Shown here: in pieces, positions 7,652 to 19,600 of the stretch
How positions within the stretch are numbered: the first letter of the stretch is position 1
How the letters are laid out: each line of letters opens with the position of its first letter
IMG/VR virus record: IMGVR_UViG_3300000228_000020
Coordinates: 1 to 28,332 of that record
Length of the DNA stretch: 28,332 nt
Source of the DNA: a virus
Reading direction: 5' to 3' (one strand)
Program-made: the position numbers and the translations under genes
Notes under the pieces: model-generated
What the model was told of the DNA's origin: nothing
Databases searched by the model: none
What the model saw: only the letters and a program-made list of their open reading frames with translations

Positions 7652-10600
7652 TTAGTTACAATTTTTTATTTCTGGTAATCTAAAATTATTTTCAATCATA
7701 TCATTTTCAGCAAAATCATTATCTCCTATTGTAAATTGAACTTGATTTTCATCAGATAATGGAGCATATTGAGTAGGAGTAGCTTGAGTTTTTTCCATCT
7801 CTAAATATACATCATTAGGTATATTATCTACACTTTCAACTTCTCTAAAATTGTTTTCCATTCTAATAAAATGCATTGAAGCCATGATAGATTCTTTTGC
7901 CATACTATTATTTATTAAACCTGGATATATAGAATCTAATAAATTTAAAATAGCATCAGATAATTTATCCCATAAAGATTTATCAGTAGCTTTATATTGT
8001 ATTTTATTCATCTCTTCTTGAAACATTGGAGATGTTAAAGCAACTGTGATAAACTCTTTAATATTAGTACCAGCATAAATTAAACCTAATTCTCTTTCTG
8101 TGTATCTTGCATCAGAAGGTAGTGTTTGACCAGTTTTTTTAGCATTATCAATAAGAGCTTTTTTCTCTATCAATGCTGTTATTTCTGGTTGTAATAACTT
8201 TCTAAATTCATTAAATACTACTACAAGATTTGTAACATGTTTAGGAGCATCAGCTTTAATATTACCACCTTTATCAAAATGTTTAGACAATTCATCAACT
8301 GTAACAGTATGAATAACTTCATGTAATAAAGTCATAGCTGCTTTATCATCTGATACATTTAATGTATGAGTAGGATTTAACATAACATTTTTACTTCCTT
8401 GTGTTGTTCTTCCTGCTGCATCTAAATTATAATCTAATATTAATTTATCATTTCCAATTATAGGTAATAACCATTTAGCAGCTTCTGTAATATGAGCATA
8501 TTCTGGTGTTAATTCAGTATTTGCTACTTGATTCAATAAGTCTTTTACAGAAGTATTTTCATTAACTTTAAATGTTTTTTTGCTTATATTAGCTACATTA
8601 TCATCTGTTGCAATGTTAGGTGTTACATTCTTTTTTAAATTTTTAATAGAAGAAACATTATCATTACCAAATTCATATTCACTAATACCCATATTACCTA
8701 ATGTATCAATTTTTTGATATAAACCATTACCAACATGTTCAAATAAAGAAACTGATACAGGCATATTTCTCTTGTTATCTTTTACAGATAACAAGGTAGG
8801 ATATTTTTTATCTTCTACATTATACTCAAAACTATTTTCTTTTTTATTCTTAACATTTTTAAAGTTTGCTTTCGGAGCTTTACTTGGATTATGTTGGAAA
8901 TATTGTTTAGTAAATGTACTCATAGAATCTTCTTTTGTACCTAAAACTTTACTGAATAAGTCAATAGAACTATTATGTTTAGTATTAAACATTTGCAATT
9001 TTTTATTTGCTACCATAAAAGTTTCTCCTTGATATTGACCCATACTTTCAAGCATTTCAATAGGAACAAATTTTGCAAATTCAGTTGCTTTTTGAATACC
9101 TCCTTGTAAGAGAGAATAAGCTACTAAATCTTCTGCTAAATTTACTGTAGAATAAGGTTGTCCATTTCTAAAAGGTAATTGTTTATTAGCCATAACCAAT
9201 TCAGGTATAGCATTATATAAATTTTCCTCATCTAAATTATCAGTAGCTGTGTTATTATATTTAATTAATGATAACTCATCTTCTCCTAATCCTGTTTCAT
9301 ATTGGAAACTTTTTAATAAAGCATTTTGAGATACTTCTTTTATTCCTTTTTTAAATTGTTTATCATCATTTTTTGATAAATCTTTTAAATATGTAGATAA
9401 TGAAGTATTGTTTTCATCATCAATGAATAATTCATATCTTTTAGCTTTAGGGTCAATGTTAAATACATTATTACCTTTTCTTGAATAGATTAATTTTTTA
9501 ATGTTTTCAACAATTTCTTCAAAGTTTTCAATAATAGCATTATCAGAAATATTTTCTTCTTTACCTTGTATTTTCAAAATTTCTTTTACAACATCATTTA
9601 TCGATTTGTCTTGATATGGAAAGAAATCTCTATATAAAGTATTACCTAAATGTAAACCATTTATAACAATTTGTCCTTGTGGTGTTCTTGGTGTAACATA
9701 ATAGTTTCCAATCATATAACCACCAGTTTGATTTTCAGATGTATCAGAATAATCTCCAATTAATAAATGAGCATTAGTAATAATTCCATTATCAGGAAGT
9801 TTTTTTAATCCTTCATATTTTAATTGAGATTCAATCATAGATTTACCAAGCATATTAGTATTGATTACTTTTTGAACTTTAGCAACTCTTTTAGCTTCTT
9901 CTTCTAATGTTAAATATGTCTGTAATGCAGCAAATTGAACTTCATTATCTTTACCATTATCTTTAATTCCAGCCAATAGATTATCTCCAGTAAGTTTATA
10001 TCCTCCTGGTTCAGTTAGCATATTACCAACTAAAGGGTCATTATTTACTTTATTTGTATAGAAATTACCTTCTTTGTAAAAGTTTTCTCCATTAGAATAT
10101 TTACTAACTAATTCATTAATTAACTCTTCATCTTTAATAAATTCTCCTAAAATACCTTTACTTTCTTTTCTTCTTTGATTTAATTCTTTAATAATTGGTT
10201 GAGATAACAATAAATAAGAAATAGAATTACCATTTTCATCTTTACCAAATCCTCTTAAAGCTGTATTAGCATCTACATTGATAGTAAATTCATCTACACC
10301 TACTCTACCAAGAACCTGTTCTTTTTCATTATCAGTACCTGTGTTAATTTTTTCATCAAATGCTTCTGAAATATTTCTTTGATGTTTTTCTCTCCATTCT
10401 TTCAATTTAGATTCAGATAAACCTATTGGTTCTATATGTTGTATAGCACCAAGTTTTCCATCACTAATGAAATGTCCAATTTGAATAGTTTTTGGATTAC
10501 CATCTTTATCTTGAATATAAATATCTTCTCCTTGATGCTGTTGCAATAAAGCATTGAATGTACTATAATTAGCATATACACCAATAGCAACCTTACCAAT

Positions 10601-13600
10601 AGCTCCTAAATTCATTTTACTTTTTTGGTAAGAATTTGTAAGCATTGTAAAGTTCAATTGGTCAGCTTCATACATTTCATTAGCTTTTAAATCAGATAAT
10701 GTGGCATCTTTAGCCATATATTCAGCAATCATTTTATTTCTGTAACCAGCTTCATTTAATTTTTCTAATTGTTCAGCTTGACTTTTTGCAAAATCAATTG
10801 ACAATACACTATTAATTTTGTTTTGAATATCTAAATTAGGGTTATTAAATATAGCCAAGTGAGATTTAATAAATTCATTTTCAGCCAATTTTCTCTTTAA
10901 TTGCAATTCTAATCTATTTATTTTTTCCACAATATCGACTTGAGGTAACAAAAGAGTTTCTAAAGATTCTTCATCTAATAAATTTCCTTTACCTGTAATG
11001 AAACTTCTAAATAACTCATTAGCAAAATTACTTTTTGCAGAAGCACTTGTATTTTCAAGATTAAATTCTTCTATTTTATTAGTTAAACTTCTTGTAATAT
11101 TCTCTATATCAGAATTTTCTAATACTTTAATTTTACCATCATTAGTCATAATATGATTTAATTGATAAGCAGATTCTTTATCAATATCATAATCAAGACC
11201 TTTTTGTTTAGTAAAGTTTTTAGGTACTATCATCAAATCTCCTACTTCTGGAGGTAATATACCAGCAATTTCAACAGATGAACCTGACTTATGAGAAGAT
11301 GTTGGTATTCTAAAACTAAAATTATTAAATAAAGCAGGGTCTATCATACCTTCTTTCAAGGTTAATGTACCATTTTCTCTTCTTGTTAAATATTTACCTT
11401 CTTTTCCATTAAATCCTTCAAATAAATCAATAAGTTCTTTCTTATCATTTTTAAATTTAGATGGTATAAATACTTGAGCTTTATGAAATACTATTCCATT
11501 TTCATCTGTTGAAGTATGAGTTCCTTGTAATTCTTTACCATTATATGAATCTAAATAGATTATTCTTGATTTATCTACACCTTCAAGATTTTCTTTCATT
11601 CTAAAACCACTTTCAGAACCAGCAACAAAACCATTACCAGGCATTTTATGCTTCATAATTTTATTAGTAATGATTGAATTTAATAATGATTCATATCTAT
11701 TACTATCAGATGATAACCACAAAGGAGTTTTAAATTCATAGTAAAATCCAGCAGCAGCAGCTAATTTTTCAATTTTCAATCCTGCTAATGATTTAACACT
11801 ATAACCTCTTGAAGTAGCTTCTTTTATCAATAAATCTTGTAAGTTTTTTACAAAGTTTTGTTCATTTTTAATTTGACCATTTGTATCTAAACCTAAATCT
11901 AAAAATAATTCTTGTTTTTTACTATCTACTATATCACTAAATGCTTTATTAAAATGTTGATATAACTCTTTACCAGTAAGTTCTTTACCATCTATAACAA
12001 AACCTTCTTTGTCAATTACACCATCACCAAATAACAATTTAAAGAATTGTGTACCCATAGAAACTTTATCATCTTGATGTTTATCAGATTTAAAAGGTAC
12101 ATCTTGTTGTATTCTAAAATTATCTCTGTTTAATACTAACATATTAGCATTTACATCATCAGCATTATAATCTTTTATAGTTGATAATGAATTTATATCA
12201 AATGGTTTTACAGTTTTTATTGTAGCACCTACCTTATTAGCTGTTTGAAAAGAAGCTCTGGTAAATCTACCTGTGTTAGTTTCTAACTCTTCCATTTTCA
12301 ATCTTAAAGCATCTAATTTAGTACCAGCAGTTAATTGTGGTATCAAAGGGAAAGCAGAAGATTTAATATAAACTACTCTATTAACATCCTGATTTACATT
12401 AGTATAAGTTCCTGTATGAACAGGTTTAATTGGTTGAAATACTAATTTCAATTCTTCTTTTGTTAAATAACCTTTTTCTCCTTCTGTTAATAACTTATTA
12501 GTAATTACTTTAAATTCTTCATCAGAAATTCTACCTATTCTATGTAAAATAGATATGTGTTCTGTTGCTGTTGAATATTCTTGAGCATCAGTAGATTCAA
12601 TATCAAAATAAGCATCTATAGCTGGAAATTTATTAGCTAAAGATTTTCTAATATCAGATAATGTTTTATTGATAGCACTATATCTAACAGGATTTAAACT
12701 TAAAATTCCTTGTTCATGTTTGTTTAGTAATTCAGCAGCTTTTTTATATTTATCTAATAAAGGTTGAGCTTCATCCAATCCTTTTTGACCATAGTAATTT
12801 TTAATTAAGTATTCTGAATTTTCACTAATATCAACAGAATCCTCAAGAAAAATTTGATTATATTTTTCTCCATAAGAATTAGCAATTTTACTACCAGGAG
12901 CAATAAGTAAAGCTAACCTTTTACCTAAATTCACACCAATTTCTTTATTAATAGAAACATAAGTTTTATCATCTTTTATATCAAAAGGATTAACTGACTT
13001 ACCTTCTTCTTTGTATAATTTATCTTTACTATAATTAGCAATATCTCCAGCAAATACTTTAAATACTTCTGAATTAGTAATCATATTATTTAATACAAAA
13101 TCATAAACAGCTAAATCATAATCAGTTGAAGGATTTTTACCTTCTTCTTTGAAATAATTGTTATCAAACATTTTAGAATATGAGTTTCCTTCTTTATTTA
13201 CTTCTAAATAATTACTCCACATATCTTTTTTATGTTCTACTTCTTTTTTAATAACACCTTCAATAGCATCTTCAAAAGTAGATTGATATTTTTCAATAGC
13301 TTCATCTATTGTAATACCAGTTAATGCTAACTTGTTTACAATATTTAATCCATCAGAATCTTTTAAAGTGTTCATTATAGGTAAGAAATGAAAAAGAGTT
13401 GCTCCTTTATCATAATCTTTTATATTTGTTGCTTTAACTTCTGTATGAAATTTAACTATTCTTTTTAGTTCTGGTAACACCAATTGATTAAATAATAAAG
13501 TTTTAACTGTTGGACCAATACCTTGAACTACACCTTCTTCTGATAAGTTAAACATACCATCTATTTTACCATCTTTCAAGAAATCAAAAATAGCAGTTGT

Positions 13601-16600
13601 CATATACATACCAGTAGTTTTATCTGACATAGTAGGAAATAACATATTAGCCATTCTCATTGATATACCTTCAAATTTAGTTCCTTTAGGTAATTTATCA
13701 ATCTTTCTATCTTGTAAACCAGTAATACCAGCCATATCATAATCAATATCACTTAAATCAGTAATACTTGCTCTATATGGTTGTTCTCCTTTTTCTTTAA
13801 ATGCTGTAATAGAAGTATGTGAAATTTCAAACATACTTTTAAAAGTAGGTTCATTTTTCAACATATCTAAAATTATAGAATTTTCAGATAATGATAATGA
13901 TAATAAGTCATCAACTAAATTGTTACCATCTTCTGATATACTTGTTTTTAAATTTTGAACCATATCAGTTACATATTTGGTAGGAACTAAAGTTGATATG
14001 TTCTTACCAGAATCTCTAAAAGAAAGAGTTATTAAAGTTGGGTTGTATTTTGCTTCTATTAAACTTAATGCTTTTGTAACACCAGCTAAATCATTAAAAA
14101 TACTTTTTTTACTATCAAAGCTGAAATCAGCAGGATTAGCTATTGCTTTCTCTAACCAATTTTTTAATGGAATAAATAGACCACCAGTATTTTGACTATA
14201 TAATACATTGAAAGAATTTTGTTTTCCAGCATTAAAAATACCTTCATTATAAATTTGATTCCATGATGTATCTTCAAAAGTATAACCTAATTTAGATAAC
14301 CATTTTCTCAAATCATTTTCTGGAACTTTTCTGTAATCTTGTCTATCCCATTTATTAAACTCATCTAATAATGATTGAGCATATTGAACATTTAAAGATT
14401 GATTTTTATTATATAAACCTGATGATTTATTCTCATTCTTCCAATTTTTAGCTATAATTCTTGTAGCTGCATTTGCATTAGTATTATATATTTTTAATGA
14501 AACACCATTGTTTTTAGTATTTTCATACATAGCAAATTTAGAAGACAAAGTATGTCTAACAAAATTATAAACCAATTCGTTTTTAATTTGTTGGTCAGCA
14601 CTTTCTAATTTAGCTAAAACACTTTTTACAAAAGCATTATTACTTTGTTTCATTTTAGCTATAATAGTATTGTAATCAGATTTAACTTCTGAACCAAGAG
14701 CCAATACTTTACTTAATTCATTATATACATCATTAAATGACATATATAAAGGAATGCCTAAATAACCTTTTTGAGCAACTCCTTTACTATCAAATACAGG
14801 AATTTCAGATAAGAATCTTCTTAATCTATAAGATGCTTTAGCTTTACCTGATTCTTCAATAGAATCTTTACTATAATCTTTAACACTCAATTCAACATCA
14901 TCTTGTTCAATATCATTCTCTTCTTTTTCATTTAGAGTAAGTTGAGTTTGTTTTTGAATATCAGTAAATGCTTTATTATATATACCTTCATAATTCTTTT
15001 TAATATCAGCAATATTCTTTAAAGTTTGATTATATGCTTCAACATAATGATTTAAAGCACCATTAGTATTATCTTGATTTTTTAGTTCAGATAACATTGA
15101 TAATACTTGTTTTTCTATCTTATTAAGATGTAAGTTTAATTCAGATTTAATATCATTTTGTATTGCTTCTTTTGATACTTTATTTTTATAACCAAAACTT
15201 ACTTTATTACCAATTTTATGGTATATAAATTGTCTTACATTTTTTTCTTGAGTTATAGATAAATCTCCACTAACATTGAAAATATTAGCTAATTTATCTG
15301 TATTAGCAATCATATCATTACTTACATCAAAATCATTAGGGTCAATACCTAAATCATTTAAAAATTCAGTATGTTTTTCTAAACTGAATGGTACAGATGT
15401 TTTAAGCTGTTCTACAATTACATTAGCAGCTTCTTGTCTTGCATCATTATTTTTAGTTGCTGGTTTCTCCACTTCCTTATAATCTACTGTGATAATTGGT
15501 TGTATCATAGTAACATAAGTAGGTTTTTTTCCAGTATCATCAATATCAAAAGATTTGATATTTGTAAGCAAATTATTTTTTAAATAAGTGTCATAAGTTT
15601 GATTTAAAGCAGTAACTCCTTCTCTTGTAATATGAACTATACTTTTTACATTTCTGTTATTTAAAAGTTTGTTATTGGTATGCTGTGAAACATTATTCAT
15701 AACATTCTCATCAAACAAACCTTTTTTATATTGACCTAAATTATCTCCAGCAATATTATCTTGAAAGAAAGTTTTTATAAATTGAACTATTTCATTTCCA
15801 TTTTCAATATCAAGACCCATTTGAGTATGAATATCTTTCTGAATAGATTTAGCTTTTTCATAAGTCATTTCATATATAGTACCTTTTAAATGTATTGTCC
15901 AAGTTGCATCTTTTTTAAGAGCAAGGTGTGCAGCCATAGCAAATCTTGTTGTTTCTATTTGTTCATCAGAAACAACTCTACCTACAGGATAAGCTCTATA
16001 TGTAGGTACTAATTCCCCTTTATCATTTAATATTGTACCTATTCTTCTTACTTCCCAAGTATGACCTACACTATTAAAATCAAACTTTCCTTCATTACCA
16101 GATTTATCTTTATTTATGAGTTTTCCAGCATTGAAAATTTGATTACCCATATATAAGTCTTCTCCTATTTGTACTGTTACAACAGTTTGAGGATTAGCTT
16201 CTTGAAGAGTAATTTTTGGTTCTGTCATAGGTATTTCATAAAATATACCATCAGAAGGTTTATTGATTGTAACTTCTGTTAAACCATTGTTTATACTATT
16301 TCTTAAATTTTGAACATTTAATTTACCTTCATTAATATGATTCACCCATTCTTGAGTAGGTAAATTAGGATTACTTGAATCTCCAAAAGGATTACCTATA
16401 TTGAATGTATTATACCAATCAGTATCTTGAACATAAGCTAATGCTTTACCTTCTTTATTAGTATAGAATACAGGAACTTTGTTTCTAAATTCTTGTGTAT
16501 TTCTGAAATCAGCATTTTGTTTTTCTTTTTCAGATAACCATTTATCAAAAGTAATAGTTTGTGCTGTTCCTTGTGCATTTCTACCATTGGAAACAGTAAT

Positions 16601-19600
16601 TTGAGACCATAATGATTCAGGAGCAATTTGTACTCCTACTTTACTTCCAGAAGGATGTTTATCAGGGTCTAATAATTCTCTAAAATCAATCAAATCTCCA
16701 AATTTGTGATTCAATTCATTACCTATTGATTTTCTAACTAAAATACCATTTTCTATTACTTCAACATAAGCAATAGAAGAAAATCCTAATTTAGGAGTAA
16801 TTGTCAAAGTTCTTTTAGATTCAATTTCATTTACTGCTGTTTTTTGAATAGGAATGTTTTCTTCATCATAACCAACAGTAGTAACTTCTCTTTGAGCAAC
16901 TTCTTTTTTTATTTCTTCTACTTTTTCTTCTAATTCTACAAATGTATTGACTTCTTCAATAGGAACTTGTTGTTCAAACATTTGAGCCATTAATGAAGCA
17001 TTAGTACCTAATGAAGCCAATGGATTAAATAAATCCATATAAACTTGATTATAGTCATCTGCTTCAAGTCCATTTTGTTTCCAACCTTCTACATAACCAT
17101 CAAATAATTTTTTTAATTGTTCTTTATTATTTACAATTTCATCCAAATGAGACATATATTCTCTAAAGCTAATATTTCTGTTTAATAGATTTTTAACTTT
17201 AGTTACATCTTCTGATACAATCTTTTTAGCAACATTACTTTGTTGAGGTGTAAAAGATGATGTATTTCCAATCATATCATTGAAATCATCTGCTATAAAT
17301 ACAGGGTCATTGTTTATAGTTGTGGAATTGTCATCTAATGAAAAAACAGTTTCCATAGTTTGTAAATTACCAGCAACAGAAGAAGTGTGTTCTTCTTTAC
17401 CATCTTCATCTACAATTGTAATATATGGCTCATTTTCAGGAACAACTTCTCCAGCATCTATTTTTTCTTGTCTTTGAGCTGACAAGTCTTTTATAGATTT
17501 AGCTATTTTTTCTTTATGAACTTGCTCTTGTTTTACTTTAAGTTCTTGTAATTTTTGTTCTTTTAAATCATTAATAAAATCTTTATTTTCTCCAGTAATA
17601 TCTTTTTGTTTAAGTTTTTCAACTACACTTTCAATTAAAGCAGGAGTTTCTTGTAATTCATTTTGATAATTAAATTCTGCATTTTCAGAACCTTCTTGTT
17701 TTATTTGTTCTACAATAGAATTATAATCCTGTAAAATAGCTTTTTTTTCCTCCATTTTCTTTTGATATAGAGGATGAACTTGGTCATTATAATTTTTTAA
17801 TAATATACTTTGATTACTATTCAAAGTATCTTTTAACATTGTAGCATTTTTATGATTCTCTACAGCTAATAAGTTTTCTTTTTCTAATCTATCTAAAAAT
17901 GAATTGTATTTTTGTTGGTTTTCTTCATTTTCAAATTGTCTATCCAATAAAGTATCAATAGAATAATCTATTTTAATACCTTCTCTTGTTACAAAAGCAT
18001 CTATTTCTTCTTTAGCATCTTGCTTATTTTCAGCAATATGTTTATCTAATTCTTCAATAGTTTGCTTATTTGCTAATTTCTTTTCAGCTAAATTAAATAT
18101 TGTTCCAAAATTTTGTTTTTCTGAATGTGCATCATAAACTTGTTTTAATTCATCTATTCTCTTTTTAGCAAGTTGTATGTTCAATTTAGTTTCAGCAGAT
18201 ATTTCAGTATCAGGTTTCAATAACACTTTATCTAATGTTTCTTGAAAATTAGTTATTGTTCCTGTTCTTATAGCATGAGCAGCTAATCTTTCAAATTTTG
18301 TTTTTTCTAATTTATTAGCTTGTTCAGTTTTACCACTATCTCTTAATTTAGTTATCATAGCATCATATTCTAATGGGCTATATAAACTACCAGAAGTATT
18401 CATATTAATATGAGCAGCTAAATCTTCATCTGTTATTGATTTATCAATATTTTTATAGATTTGAGTAATTGCTTTCTTATCTAATCTATAACCATTTGCT
18501 CTCATTCCTACTCCTACACTACCCATAGCTCCTTTCATTATAAGAGTTTGAGCAATAATTCCTTCATAAAAATCATAAGCCTGGCTATCTTTAAAATCTA
18601 CTTCATTACCATGAGAATCATGTGAGAAATCTATCATTTGATTTAATTGTTTCTCATAACTTTGTCCATAAGTAGGTATAGCTGCTACAAACATTTCTTC
18701 TAAAACTTCTCCTCCTAAACCATCAAGCATTTTCATTTTAGGAGTATGGGCAATTCTTTGTATAGATAATTTTCCTAATGCTACATTATTTATAGCATTT
18801 GTACCTCCTTTATATATTTTATTTAGATTTGTTATACCTTTTCCTAATTTAGAAGCATCCATGAAATTATCTACTTTAGATAAACCTTTACTTACAAATT
18901 TATTAGATTTAGCTAATTTACCTAATGGTCCAAGTGCTTCTCCAACAAATCTTTCAGCAAATGCTTCTTTTAAATATTCTGAATAACCAAATAAAGCTGA
19001 TTCAACTTTACTATGTGGTTGTATTAAAGATAATTCATCAGCTAAAGAATCTTTCATTCCTTGTAATCCTTCTATTTTAGCTAAATTTTCTTTTGTTTTA
19101 TTTTTAGATAATTTATTTATTTGACTATCTATTTGAATATTCTTTAAATCAAAATCTTTTTTATATTTGTTATAGATTGCTTGACTTGTTAAATAAATTT
19201 CTTTACCATTTTCATCATGTGATATTTCTACATTACCAATTTGGTCTTTTGCATAATTTGCATAGGTCATAGGATTAATAGTTCCTTGTACAGCTAAACT
19301 TGCTGTACCTCCTGCTAATTCTCCTCCTATCATTTTTAAAGCCATTTTTTTACCACCTGTTTTCAAAGCAGTTTGTAATGATAAATTTATAGCTTCTCTT
19401 CCTACAAATTTACCAACTGATGTAGATATAGGACCTCCTATTGGAGCAGTAGCTAAAAATTGTTCCACCATAACAGCAGATGTAGCAATACCTTTACCTG
19501 TTTCATAACCATCACCTTTACTTAATTCTCTTGCTTCTATATTTTGTTTATGTCCAATAGATGCTATAACAGCTTCTTCGCTATCAGTAAGTGTTTCAGA

